The notes beneath the pieces are model-generated. The model was given only the letters and a program-made list of their open reading frames with translations. It was not told the origin of the DNA and did not search any database. This document shows positions 36,225 through 47,070 of a stretch of DNA of 64,000 nucleotides, piece by piece. Origin of the DNA: Bactericera cockerelli. Its lineage: Eukaryota > Arthropoda > Insecta > Hemiptera > Triozidae. Made by a program: the position numbers and the translations under genes. The stretch lies in assembly GCA_024516035.1 (NCBI GenBank), contig CM044959.1, positions 26,167,644 to 26,231,643 of the forward strand. The letters run 5' to 3'. Every line of letters starts with the position of its first letter. The stretch's first letter is position 1.

Positions 36225-36465
36225 ACTGTCTATATAGCCATAAACGGTACTTATCCTAACCAAAGAATTGGGTGGAAGAGATTGCCTAAAGGGTTGGGTG
36301 GAAGAGATTGCCACAGGCAATAACCCCGCCTTTTAGGTAGGACATTATTGTTATTTTCTTTTTTACTTATTTATTTTGTCATTTGTTTGTTTTTTCCTAA
36401 TATTATACTGTTATCATTGTACTCTGTCCTTTTATTGAAGCATAAAAAAATAAAAAAAAGGACAG
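36225..36465 (+). mobile_element. LINE 3' tail, forward, with A-rich end
   Basis: GGTGGAAGAGATTGCC appears twice (about 36270 and 36300), then CAATAACCCCGCCTTTTAGG and an A-rich end near 36445-36460. Same family as the tail at 6160-6365. It ends about 90 nt before exon 12. Confidence 0.65.
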
Positions 36466-36553
36466 AGTTACTGCCTATGGCAATAAAAAACGTGCATATT
36501 TCGGATACACACTTCTGACACTGACAGCTCCTTGCTTTCTCCCCTGTCCCCAG

Positions 36554-36745
36554 AACACGTACACCAACTCGGAGAAGCTGCTGACGGCGGCGGAGGAGTT
36601 GGCGCAGACAGGCGAGTGCAACGCTGACGAGATCTACGTGGTGGCGCACGAGCTAGAGACGCATGTGACGTCATTCGCGGCGCGCGTCGAACAGAGGCGC
36701 CGACGACTCGACTTGGCGGTGCACTTCTACACGCATGAGAAAGAG
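36554..36745 (+). CDS. trio: trio exon 12: spectrin repeat 4-5
   Basis: 64 codons: NTYTNSEKLLTAAEELAQTG, ECNADEIYVVAHELETHV, RVEQRRRRLDLAVHFYTHEK. Matches vertebrate NTYTNADKLLEAAEQLAQTG. Acceptor GTCCCCAG; donor GTGAGT; phase 0. GC-rich compared with its surroundings. Confidence 0.96.
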
Positions 36746-36888
36746 GTGAGTTGCTGTGTTCCTTTTCTGTCTTTTTACCTCCGAAAATATTTAATATTAG
36801 ATATCGGAAGTATCTTTTTCTGTATCAAGCGTCCGTGATGTATTTGTACGGTTGATGCGATCATCTATTCTAATCAGGAATATAACTG

Positions 36889-36920
<32 letters not shown>

Positions 36921-37055
36921 AATCAAACCAGGTGGAATACATATCGTTTTTTTATTCACGTATTAACTTAGGTATTTCTACACCTAAACAGTATTTACTA
37001 CTGCCTAGCCAGGATATTCCTAGGGAAAGACAGGGTTGTGTTTGACAATTATTAT

Positions 37056-37321
37056 GTTGTTGTTGTTGTTGTAGCCAGCTTGGCTACAGCTGGAGGGTTT
37101 AGTGATGGTCTCCAGCCAACTTTATTTCAAAGTTGGCTCGTCCTGAACCACATATTTCTATGTGCGATCAACCATCATGAGGACATAGACTTTTCTTTAT
37201 AGGCCATTAAACCCTTAGGAAACTGCAAGCTAGCCTGGCTTGTAAGGGTTGGCTAGTCTGTTCTCATAGTCCTCTAGCGAGACACTGGTCTTCTCCCTGT
37301 TTAACGTCCCCCAGCCAGACG
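37056..37321 (+). mobile_element. Tw transposon copy with 14-bp target-site duplication
   Basis: Flanked by TTGACAATTATTAT at about 37042-37055 and 37322-37335. Starts GTTGTTGTTG, then TAGCCAGCTTGGCTACAGCT; ends GTCCCCCAGCCAGAC. The right-hand duplication forms the start of the exon 13 acceptor array. Confidence 0.75.
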
Positions 37322-37325
37322 TTGA

Positions 37326-37595
37326 CAATTATTATCCTTATTTTGTGTTGATATTGACTTGGATGGAATTAGATGCTTTGCCCTCTTATCCTTATTTTGT
37401 GTTGATATTGACCTGGCTGGATGTGTGTGGTTGCAGCTGGAGAGCTGGCTGGATTATTATCCTTATTTTGTGTTGATATTGACCTGGCTGGATGTGTGTG
37501 GTTGCAGCTGGAGAGCTGGCTGGATTATTATCCTTATTTTGTGTTGATATTGACCTGGCTGGATGTGTGTGGTTGCAGCTGGAGAGCTGGCTGGA
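37326..37595 (+). repeat. 71-bp tandem array carrying three copies of the exon 13 acceptor
   Basis: The unit joins 54 intron bases (TTATTATCCTTATTTTGTGT through GTGTGGTTGCAG) to the first 17 exon bases (CTGGAGAGCTGGCTGGA). Acceptor AGs end at 37436, 37507 and 37578, spacing 71. A partial fourth unit without an acceptor lies upstream (37326-37365). Use of an earlier AG shifts the frame, since 71 is not a multiple of 3. Confidence 0.93.
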
Positions 37596-37751
37596 CGAGC
37601 TGCAGGTGGAGAAGGAGCAGAGCGAGGAGGCGCCGGAGAGCTTGGAGGCGACGCAGAGGCTGCTGGACCAGTGGTCGCAGCAGAGGGACGCCTCCCTAGA
37701 CGCGTGCCACAGCACCATCGCCCAGGGCGAGGCCTTGCTGGCCGAACTCAA
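37579..37751 (+). CDS. trio: trio exon 13: spectrin repeat 5
   Basis: LESWLDELQVEKEQSEEAPE, then LEATQRLLDQWSQQRDASLD and IAQGEALLAELK, aligned with vertebrate LWTWLEELQKELLDD. I choose the third acceptor (37578) because only it keeps the spectrin frame with exon 12. Donor GTAAGT at 37752; phase 2. Confidence 0.94.
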
Positions 37752-37810
37752 GTAAGTAGAATACAATAGAATAGAATAGAATAGAATATACCTTGTTTAT
37801 ACTGCCGAGT

Positions 37811-37966
37811 AATGCCGGTCCACACTAAGCGAACATTGTTAGATAACAATGTTCGCTAACAATGTTATTTCAAACAAGTCGTAAAAAGATTTTCTAATGC
37901 CGGGTCCACACTGCGAACATTGTTAGCTAACAATGTTCGCTCAGTGTGGACCCGGCATAAGACTGA
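37811..37966. mobile_element. Palindromic MITE (AATGCCGGGTCCACACT family)
   Basis: Ends TAATGCCGGTCCACACTAAG and the inverse GTGTGGACCCGGCATAA. Inside are nested copies of CGAACATTGTTAG and its inverse. It interrupts a repeat whose uninterrupted form is at 5793-5880. Sister copy: 57681-57828. Confidence 0.8.
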
Positions 37967-38754
37967 AAAGTTTCTTTACTCCAGCAGTCAAACTGGTCTT
38001 ATATATTTTATGAGATAAGTATTTTACTTATTAATAACATAGAAAAAAAACCATGTTTATTTAAAAAAAAAAAGCTAAACCTTGCCATAGTACCATCCAT
38101 GCTGGCTGAACTCAGGCTGAACTAGCTGTAAGTACTTTGTAGTGACTGAAGAAATACCCTGTGCTGAGTCAGACTTAATAGTCTCACAAATATTAATTGA
38201 CCGATTTAGCTTCCACTTAAGCGATAAAATTTGAACTGGCATTTGCATAGTTGAAACAATTTTATTTGTCCTTTAATGTTGGTCGAATAAACATTAAAGT
38301 CAAAATTAAAATTCAAACAGCTGATTCTAGAGTCTCGTTCGCAGCTATCATTTTTGTGTCCAATTTTTTAATCAACCTATCAGAGAGCTCGTAATATTGA
38401 AGCAAACAACATTTCCCTAGTGTGAAATTAGCTGGACAAATCTGTTATTTCACCATTAGGCTTAAAGGATCTCTAGTTAACCCTCCGATTGGCGTTTAAT
38501 TAAGCACTAACCCATTAATCGATTAATTTGTGTTTTATGTAAACCATAACATATATATCAGGGGGGCAATTTTGTATAGTGTTTCACCTGTGGTCTGAAT
38601 AACAATTTTGGACAGTTCGTTAGCTATAGGTAGTAAAAAATTCTCAATGTCTATCATATATGGTCAATTGGTCATGCTCATGTATGTGATACTAAAAATA
38701 TTCAAAAACTAAAACCGAGTTGGTTTTATCGTGATGTGAACTGCGACTTTACAT

Positions 38755-38905
38755 AAATCAACCTTAGTAGCTTGATCGATAAGGCGGCAGACTCGTAACC
38801 TGGAGGTCGGTGGTTCGAGTCCCAACTTTGGTAAATACTAAGCAAGGCGAGTTCGAGTATTTGTGACATCACCACATTCTCGACCGTTACTAACACAAGT
38901 ATGAG
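38755..38905 (+). mobile_element. tRNA-SINE family S5
   Basis: Box A TAGCTTGATCGATAAGG, box B GGTTCGAGTCCCAAC, then GCGAGTTCGAGTATTTGTGA. A second copy is at 55283-55415 and reversed fragments at 53345 and 54095. The head resembles tRNA-Arg/Thr-type genes but lacks a paired acceptor stem. Confidence 0.7.
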
Positions 38906-40261
38906 AACTAATATTAATAACATATTCTATCGCCTGTATTAATTTCCTTTTCGGAATATTGCGATATCAAGAGTTGAAAATCTCAATCTCAAAAAAGAAA
39001 TCAAATGCGTCTATTTTATGAAACCCCCTGTACTAGAAGGTGTTGATCCTAATCGGAATATGCGTGCTCTGTAATTGAATCCCTAGCCCGCATACTATTC
39101 TAATGAGGTCTAAAGCATCCGGACTTGAAGACTCAGAATGCAGAGGTCGTTAGGTCGTAACTCCTGCGAGCTACCGGGTTTAGTGTTGCGTGTAATTTGA
39201 TTAAGACCCGGCAGGCGGGTGGTTCCAAGTCATTTAATTTATTTCAGATCACAGTTAGTCGAATTTACGTTCTTCCTTCTTGTTTTGAACTACATGTGAT
39301 TGTTTTGGAAGTGCTTGTTAGGTCGGATGAGACTCTTTGCTTCCTCAAAAAGTTATGCTTGATAATAATTTGTACCTTCGAAAAATCAGGATCTTTCGAA
39401 AAGAAGGTATACCTAAAAAATATAACACTGATATCTATCTTATACTGGTGCTAACATAATACAAGGTCCATTTAGCTTCCCTGGCAAGCTTTTTTTGTGA
39501 ATTGTGCTTACAAAATAAACCAGTAACATGAAAACCCAAAACCTCAACATATTGAAATAAGGTATCTCACATTTATCTTAATCTTAGTATATAAAATCCA
39601 TTTACATTAATTCATTATCATCAGAACTCCGAAACGGCTGGACCAAGTGACTTCCAATCTGACACAGTGTCTCCTTACCCATGCTTGAAATACACGAGTT
39701 ATACGAGTATAATAATATGTGAAATAATTTATTATTATGTTTAAAGATTATTTATTTTGTCGACGTTTTGTTTCTTATCCATCTCGCATGAGTAAACAAG
39801 AAAATGGTGTGGGCTGAGCCAAGTAATGAAGCACATAATCTGGAATTGAACTGTAGATTAAGAAAGAGAAGTTCCACTAGTGAGGATAAATTAATTAGGA
39901 TTCGACTCTTTCTCTCTGAATCATTCGATTATTTGAGTTGCAGTTTTTTTTATACAGGGTGATTCAACAGTTTTTTCTTTCAAGTTTGTTCTTTTGGTTT
40001 TCGTTCTCTTATACGAGTATTTACATATTTTCGTCCCTTTTTTGTCTTATCAAAGCTAAGGGCTGCTATTTTTTTTGAAATTATCATAAAAAATAACCCG
40101 TTAATGAATTTTAATAGTTTTTTACATTACGCATATTGTTTATTAGGCTGAAAATTTCACCTGATCTTTTCTTTAAAAAAAAAATCGATGTTAGACATTT
40201 CACAGCGTAAATGAATTTATTTTTAATTATACCTAATGGTATAAAAACAAGTCCTATTTGG

Positions 40262-40345
40262 GTAGTATAATAATAATAATAATAATAATAATTAAAGCCT
40301 ATTATATGCCGTGCCTTCGGGCACGGAATGTGAATCCCGTTTGTG
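40262..40345. repeat. (ATA)n tract next to a perfect UUCG hairpin
   Basis: Eight or so AAT units, then CCGTGCCTTCGGGCACGG (40309-40326): a 7-bp stem closed by the very stable UUCG tetraloop. Read in reverse, hairpin then (TAT)n resembles a LINE 3' terminus. A similar layout occurs near 47735. Confidence 0.65.
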
Positions 40346-42784
40346 TTGATTGTTCACCCAGTATAGTACTCTCCAGAATTAGTCAATGAAAAAGATGAGT
40401 TCTTATGTCTACTCACTCCATCCTGTATGTATTGATAAGTTAAATCTGTACTATCATGGTTAAGAGTTCAACTCCTTAATAGAATCGGTCAAACAGTAGT
40501 AACTGCCTTGTCCAGTTTAATCAGAGCTCTAATTTCCTTCACACTGATCTTCCTCGCGATATTTAGTCTTCGATTTCTTCTCATTTGTGCATGCCCTCGC
40601 TCGCTCTTGACATCGTGTTTCCTGCCCCTTGTAATTCATCTTGATAACTTTTAAAAACATCGAGTATATTGTTGATTTTTTCTCAATTATTGGTCCTTCA
40701 AATTTTATGGCGTCGCGTCCGGTAAATGCTTACTCTAATGTTTTATATTCTTGAACCTTTATCCTCCCCTTCTGTTTGTTTACTATTAAAACAATACCTT
40801 GGTTTTTGTGGTCTCCGTCTTGTTTAGAACATTCGATTGCGATTCCATATTTCTATTCCACCGCGCTCTTTATTTGTGTTGAAGTGTTTGTGTTGTTCGT
40901 TCGCTGTTCAGTGCGCCAGATTTGAACTTGTGAATTTTTATTATGATTTTATGTGTTGACGATTTTTTCCTAAAAAAGTAGGCCACCGTGTTACATTAAC
41001 TGTTTGATATTTTGTTTTATTTTCTGTCTGACAGCACGGCTGGTTTTGATTTTTTTTTTTGCTTGTTAACATATTTCATTTTGTGTTTTCGTAATTTAAT
41101 TACCAGGTGTTTTTATTATTTCATTTTGTAATTAAAATAATTAACAACGGTATGATAACATCTTAACAGTTAAATGCCTTCTGCAGTATTAAATTAAATC
41201 AAGATTTCAGTTTCAAGTATAATGCTTTTTTTCATGAGTTTCATGGCATTCATAACGAAGTGGTGTCAATTTAATTTTAGGTATCGATTCCAGTAAAACG
41301 TTAATCTAAAGAATCTTAACAGTTAAGACTTAACTGTCTTTTTGTGTTCGCCCGGCGGTGCGGCCGTCAGCTCAGTCGAGTTCTGCCAACCACCAAGAAA
41401 AGAAAAAAAAAAAAAAAAACAAAACAAAACCACGAACTCCTCAAGTATTATCTTAGACGAGCCGCGGGGCTGTGGTCACAAAACCTCTTTTCTTAGAAAT
41501 CTGCGGATTAGAGTTAAATTGGGAATCATTTTTACTTTCCTTTTCCTTATAATAAGGAAAGTATTGTATTTTTTTGCAGAGGTTATAAAACTATTAAGAA
41601 ATAAATACTCTAGAGGGGTTGGGCTACGCCACAGCTGATTTAGCAGTGAAGAATTGATTAAACTCATTTTCTGCAATGGTTCTCAAACAACTAGTTGTTA
41701 TGTTCTTAATGAATTTGTCTGGCTTGATTCTTTAGGCCCATGAGGTAAGAGTCGCGATTAATTTAAATTAATAACAGAGATGAGTCAGGAGTCCTATGTA
41801 TACTTCACGAGATGTGAACTGCTGCTATTGTGGCCGCGAGTAATAAGCATTGAAAATGGCTTTTTAATATAGGTGCTCCGAGTCTCCACCTCAATAACTA
41901 GATTTTTCTAAAATTTCTAAGATTTTTCTAAAAGAAACGTCATTTCCGAATGTTACTTTATTTAAATTAAAGTGAAAGAAAACTAAATTCGAAATTGTTT
42001 AAAAATTGAATATCCTGAACAACTGGAAACCATACCAATAAGAGCAACAACAAGATCCTAGGATAACAGTTGGACCCTTTGGAAATTGTGAAACATTTCT
42101 TCTCCATTTACCAACAACTGTTATGCCGTGAATCCGGGATTGACCGAGTGTTATGCATGTAATGTAGACACAACTTGTGCCCGTGTATCCAGAGGAGCTT
42201 TCCATAGCCATGCGTTACCGTCGTATTGATCGCCCCAAGCGTTATGCCGGCATCTCGTGGTGGGGCTTCTACAAAGTCCGATATCTGGGACACAAGTTCA
42301 ACTTTCAGCTCCTCCAGAAGTTATTTCTCATGTTTCTCCAGTAAGTTACAAACCACCACTATCTGACAAACTGTCAATCTTCTCATAGACATTCTGACAA
42401 TTCTAAATGAACATTGAATATGCTCATGATGCACTCTCATTTTATTCACATGACGTTTCGTAACGTTCATTTAATTTAATCCATAAATTTGATTGTAGAT
42501 TAAATATTGGAGACTACTCAATGAGATTAAAAAAAAGGCGGGACAGTTGAAATCAATTTACAAGAGTTGTTAAATTTGCGTTTGTTTGAAAAATTCGCAT
42601 GAAGGTGAAATTTATGTCTTGTGAAAGGGATGCTTTTATAGACATACCCTTCATTTCCATTAGGAACTAAAAATACTATAATATAACCCGAAGATCCGAT
42701 TTCGGGTAGTAGGAAAAAACCATGGGCCCATGTGTATTTGTCATTAACACAAAGGGTCATTACTGGAAACTCGATTTGACGCCA

Positions 42785-42904
42785 CTCTGGTAGGTCTAGA
42801 CTCTAGAGTCCTCCTCAGGCCTCTGGTAGGTCTAGACTCTAGAGTCCTCCTCAGGCCTCTGGTAGGTCTAGACTCTAGAGTCTAGACCTAGAGGCCTGAG
42901 GAGG
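42785..42904. repeat. 36-bp tandem units ending in a 59-bp palindrome
   Basis: Units start at 42785, 42821 and 42857 (CTCTGGTAGGTCTAGACTCT). The last runs into its own inverse, so 42846-42904 is an almost perfect palindrome with a 3-nt bulge, centred on GACTCTAGAGTC. Confidence 0.92.
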
Positions 42905-43974
42905 TATTACTCCAAGGTGAGAGTACTCAACTAACGGTTTATTGACCCAGAGCTGAAGGTTTTACTGTAGTATTGTGATGTTAACACTCCCAAAAGCATT
43001 TTCTTTTCCCAATCAGATTGAGACCACTTATCTTACATCTATCCTGAAGATTTACTAGTGGGATAGTTCATGTTAGGATAGATCCAGTAGTGTAAAATAA
43101 CCAACATTGCCCATGAACAGTTTATCAATATTTGATCTAGTTTTATAAAACTAACAGCTGTTTCTCAAGTGATAAGGATTGATAAGAAATGTAAGCTATT
43201 TGTAAAAGCGACCTTGAAGTAAAGGTCTGCTGTCAGTTGCGACTGTCAGGTCAACAGTATTATCAGGAATGTTAAAGTAATCATTAATGTCGGTTCCGAC
43301 GCTCGACCTTTGAGTCGGAGCCATTCCTTTGTCGCTCTTTATACGTGGCTCAGACTTTGTGATCATTATAGATAGAATCCTTCGTCATGTGTGGCTCAGA
43401 TTTTCATTATACTGAATAATATAATTATGTTTTTTCTAAAGCCAACGCAGTTTAGGATTTTGCTGGTTTATTGACTGTTTTAACTCCCAGCAAAACTGCC
43501 GATCCACTCCCTGTTTATGAACACACAACTTGTCTACTCCTTTTTGATAGTTTCTCAGCCAGATTGAAATCATTATCTGAATGAACTCATTAATAACCGT
43601 TTTGTCACCTCTTAATAGCATAATTAAAATATTGAGAACAAGAGCATGCTCAGTTAATTTCACCACACCAATACAAACTGATTATTGCCAATAACCGTTT
43701 TATTGAACAGTATTGATTTGCTCAACACTCACATCAAAGTACTCTTCTCTTCGTTGATTGATTTACTCTTGAACTACTTCTAACTCTCGTGGATTTTATT
43801 GTGACCCAAGATTTAACAGTCTTAAATTTGTTGTATTTGAAGTTGATTATAAACCGTAGATCTAAAACTTACAAGAGCTTCGAATACACCTCCTGTGGAC
43901 AGTTGGACACTGAGAACAAGGTGTCGCGTCGTGAGCTGCTGTGAGTTTGAGGGCCGAAATATAAAACAGCATTA

Positions 43975-44180
43975 TTATTATATATTAAATTCTGTATTAA
44001 ATATAAAAAGACATATTTACAGTACAAATAATTATTGCAAAAATTAAAAAATGGATACAATATAAACAATAAAAATTGAAAAAAAGAGTTAAATATATAC
44101 AATACACACATATGTCTTAACTAAAGGGCTGGGTTATTGCCTATGTCCATCTCTTCCACTCAACCCTTAAGCATTAAGAT
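43975..44180 (-). mobile_element. LINE 3' tail, reversed
   Basis: Starts with a TTATTATTATA tract, then AT-rich sequence, then AACTAAAGGGCTGGGTTATT and TCTCTTCCACTCAACCCTTA. Same family as 52178 and 60563. Confidence 0.65.
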
Positions 44181-44184
44181 AAGC

Positions 44185-44262
44185 CAGACTGTCCCTTAAG
44201 TCGGGGCATAGTGCGCTGTGACTGGTTCAAACTCCGACTTAAGGGAGGGTCTGGTTTAAATT
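44185..44262. repeat. Short inverted-repeat element, first copy
   Basis: CCCTTAAGTCGG and CCGACTTAAGGG form 12-bp inverted arms around GTGCGCTGTGACTGGTTCAA. A diverged copy lies at about 58128-58200 (GTGAGCTGTGATTGGTTGAA). MITE-like. Confidence 0.55.
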
Positions 44263-45079
44263 TAAACATGTTTCTTAGTTCGGCCCTGAGTGTGTTTGTC
44301 CATATAACTTTAATAGTCTACATTTGAAACAAAGTTTAGTCACAGAAGCTCTTAGGTACAAAATCTAATAATTTTATAAAAAAAAGAGCACTTTTGCTAC
44401 GTTTGACGAAGTAACCAATTTTTGGTCATAGATATTGCTGTCAGTTTCTAGATAGCAACCAATGAGCTGCAAGACTCACCTCTTCAGAATCTAGTTCTGA
44501 CCTTGGAAACTTACCACATAGATATCATCCCACTGTGCTCATTGAATATGAGTGATATCCCATGTGAGAGGAACAATGTTACAATGCAAGCATAAATTTC
44601 TATACATTATGTGGGTCATCTCGACTCACGACAGCATACAATCACGTCTTGTGTTGATAATATTCCATGTTCACAATATTGAGCAGCATCTCACTGGACC
44701 AGTCACCATGCAATATCACATCATTATGTTAAGAATATGAATACATAAGCTATAACTCTGTAACTCGTTGATCACCATATATCGATGAATTCGATTCCAA
44801 GCAAAATCAATAATTTTCCACCGTCTTATTGTTTATATTTCGTATAGCTTTCAGTTCTATGAAAATTCCTTCAAAATTGTCGCTACAGTGAAGAAAAGAG
44901 GTTGCACAAACGTAGTGAATATCTAGATTGCATTACGAAATCTACCAACAAAGTCTTTTTGTAAACAATCTCTAATCCAATTTTGTCTCATCTTTTACTG
45001 AAAATTTCCTTGTTCACTCTAAGTAATGTGTTTTTTCGCGTTCGAACTACTTTTTTTTAAACTACATAACTACTTACGT

Positions 45080-45400
45080 AGGTATCAACTGGGGCGCCAG
45101 CCGCGGGGGAAAAGGGGCGCATTTACATGAAAAAAAATGCACATTTTCACCTTTTCATCACTGTTTCTACGTACCGATAAATATCTAGTGGCTAAAAATA
45201 TATGTACAGATTGATTTTATATAGTAGATGTGCAATAAGAAAGGATTTTATTCTATTCCAACTGGAGTGCCAGCTGCGGGGGCAAAAGAGCGAGTCCTAG
45301 AAATTGGATGGGCCACACAATTTATACGTTTTTTGACATTTTTTCTCGAAATTTACTTTGTCCTCCTAATAAAGCTTTAAAAAAAAAAAAAAAAAAAAAA
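45080..45400 (+). mobile_element. A-tailed retro-insert next to the exon 14 acceptor
   Basis: Two related blocks (CAACTGGGGCGCCAGCCGCG at about 45088, CAACTGGAGTGCCAGCTGCG at about 45260), then AATAAAGCTTT and about 20 As ending at 45400. Only 24 nt separate the A-run from exon 14. The origin of the body is unknown to me. Confidence 0.5.
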
Positions 45401-45424
45401 TGCTTGTGTTTTTGTGTCTTACAG

Positions 45425-45612
45425 AAGCGTAGGCGTGAACACAGACATGGACTCGACGGGCTCAGTGGCGGCTGTGGAGTCCGCCCTGGAGAGGCTGAAC
45501 AAGCAGAGGGAGACGCTGGAGCAGCTGTGGGCCTCGCGGAAGCTGCGGCTAGATCTGTGTCTGAGGCTCAGGCTGTTTGAGCGGGATGCTCTAGAGATGA
45601 TCTCACAACTGC
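45425..45612 (+). CDS. trio: trio exon 14: spectrin repeat 5-6
   Basis: SVGVNTDMDSTGSVAAVESA, LERLNKQRETLEQLWASRKL and RLDLCLRLRLFERDALEMIS: helix pattern as in vertebrate Trio (LQLRIFERDAIDIIS). The first base completes a split Lys codon from exon 13. Donor GTAAGT at 45613; phase 1. The last 61 bases with the donor are repeated downstream. Confidence 0.95.
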
Positions 45613-46105
45613 GTAAGTTCTACACCTGGATCTGTGTCTGAGACTCAGGCTGTATGAGCGGGATGCTCTAGAGATGATCTCACAACTGCGTAAGTTCTAC
45701 ACCTGGATCTGTGTCTGAGACTCAGGCTGTTTGAGCGGGATGCTCTAGAGATGATCTCACAACTGCGTAAGTTCTACACCTGGATCTGTGTCTGAGACTC
45801 AGGCTGTTTGAGCGGGATGCTCTAGAGATGATCTCACAACTGCGTAAGTTCTACACCTGAATCTGTGTCTGAGACTCAGGCTGTTTGAGCGGGATGCTCT
45901 AGAGATGATCTCACAACTGCGTAAGTTCTACACCTGGATCTGTGTCTGAGACTCAGGCTGTTTGAGCGGGATGCTCTAGAGATGATCTCACAACTGCGTA
46001 AGTTCTACACCTGGATCTGTGTCTGAGACTCAGGCTGTTTGAGCGGGATGCTCTAGAGATGATCTCACAACTGCGTAAGTTCTACACCTGGATCTGTGTC
46101 TGAGA
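45552..46105 (+). repeat. 77-bp array: seven copies of the exon 14 end with its donor
   Basis: Units start at 45552 (exon itself), 45629, 45706, 45783, 45860, 45937 and 46014; a partial eighth begins at 46091. Each holds 61 exon bases plus 16 intron bases and a donor GTAAGT, at 45613, 45690, 45767, 45844, 45921, 45998 and 46075. Copies 2-7 share one silent difference from the exon (AGA for AGG) and are otherwise almost identical. Reading past the first donor meets TGA after nine codons. Confidence 0.97.
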
Positions 46106-46304
46106 CCTGTGTTTCAGACACAGAAAGTTATATATTATAACAATCACTTGAAAGTTATATATTATAACAATCAAGCAATAACTGGTATGCTCATTTATTC
46201 ACTCATTCATTCACACATGTATTCATTTACGAGATCGGGTTGTTGGGGCATATTGTTGAATTTTTTCATGCATGATGTTATAGGGGATTTGAGTATATTC
46301 TGCA

Positions 46305-46480
46305 CCTGGCGCTGTGGCCGAGCTCGGTCTGGTAATCTAGAGGTCGCGGGTTCGAAACCTAGCCGTTACACGAACAGTTGTCCTCTCACATTTGTGAATT
46401 CGACCACACAATAATAAGTTTTGGGCTTACTGGTGTAATAATGGGACTCATTAGTTCTAGTCGGGTAAATTATCATGTTT
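46305..46480 (+). mobile_element. tRNA-SINE related to S2 with a different head
   Basis: Head TGGCCGAGCTCGGTCTGG and GGTCGCGGGTTCGAAACC (box B), then the S2-like middle GTTTTGGGCTTACTGGTGTA. The head is Leu/Ser-tRNA-like, unlike the other S2 copies. Confidence 0.65.
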
Positions 46481-46581
46481 CCTTTATCCACGTATTACGT
46501 ACCTCATAGGTACAATGTTCATGGTATTTATACACCGAAACCTCTTGATGTTTCTCTTATGTTAATGTTACTTTTCCTTAC

Positions 46582-46800
46582 TGAATGTCCCCGTAGCTCA
46601 GTGGTAAAGGCTGCACTCTGAGAAATCCAGAGGTTCCAGAGGTCGTGGATTCGAAACCCAGCCGGGACATGACAAGTTTTCCTCCCATTTGGGGGATTTT
46701 TACCACATAATAATACGTCTTGGGCTTACTGCTGGAATAATGGATTTTAATAGTCCTAATCGGGCAGTATAAATAAGACGATATTATTATTATTATTATG
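46582..46800 (+). mobile_element. tRNA-SINE family S2, complete, 23-bp target-site duplication
   Basis: Flanked by ATGTTAATGTTACTTTTCCT plus TAC at 46559-46581 and 46801-46823. Head CCGTAGCTCAGTGGTAAAGG, box B GGATTCGAAACCC, tail GGGCAGTATAAATAAG and (TTA)n. The right duplication ends 50 nt before exon 15. Confidence 0.9.
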
Positions 46801-46873
46801 ATGTTAATGTTACTTTTCCTTACGGAACCTGCTAGTGCTAGGCATTTGATAACTTGCTTTGTTGCTTCCCCAG

Positions 46874-47019
46874 AACTGTGCTCGTGTGAGCTGGAGGCTA
46901 CTCAGCTGGCGGGAGAGATGAGCGAGGCGGAGCACGCGCTGTGTTCTCACAATGAGCAGTTCAGTCGGATCCAGGACAGCGTCTTCCAGGTGCTGCAGCA
47001 GGGACAGGAGTTAGCCCAG
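46874..47019 (+). CDS. trio: trio exon 15: spectrin repeat 6
   Basis: QLCSCELEATQLAGEMSEAE, then HALCSHNEQFSRIQDSVFQV and LQQGQELAQ, aligned with the DVIHQGQDLLQ segment of vertebrate Trio. Acceptor CTTCCCCAG; donor GTGAGT; phase 1 in, phase 0 out. Confidence 0.92.
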
Positions 47020-47070
47020 GTGAGTACATACAGGAGCTACTGAGGATCGAAGTAGTGTCACTTTGGTTAA

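Larger units (their letters stand above)
16726..36553 (+). other. trio: Intron 11, 19.8 kb, the largest in the window
   Basis: No coding exon or second gene was found on either strand. Recognised content is sparse: SINE pieces (17700, 18215, 20369, 21298, 26175, 30985), Helitron-like elements (25343, 28300), a VNTR transposon (32294), a 208-bp tandem duplication (34255) and a LINE tail (36225). Blocks 18370-20350, 21540-25340, 26400-28255, 28550-30385, 31270-32290 and 32505-34250 are AT-rich sequence in which I see only small local duplications, for example 19625-19680 and 27057-27105. Large introns of this kind often hold enhancers or internal promoters, but I see no direct sign of one. Confidence 0.8.
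37752..45424 (+). other. trio: Intron 13, 7.7 kb
   Basis: Holds the palindromic MITE, an S5 SINE (38755), a hairpin with an ATA tract (40262), a 59-bp palindrome (42846), a LINE tail (43975) and an A-tailed retro-insert (45080-45400). I see nothing that I can name in 37970-38750, 38906-40260, 40330-42780 and 42905-43970, apart from a GC-rich patch at 41348-41375. Confidence 0.75.

Noticed and set aside
43280..43330. GGTTCCGAC/GTCGGAGCC stem-loop
   Set aside because: Nine pairs with a long loop are expected by chance in 64 kb and nothing else supports a function.
45552..46105. Regular direct repeats that could be mistaken for a CRISPR array
   Set aside because: There are no unique spacers, the units include exon sequence, and the setting is an animal intron. 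The same applies to 49437-49876 and 48203-48812.
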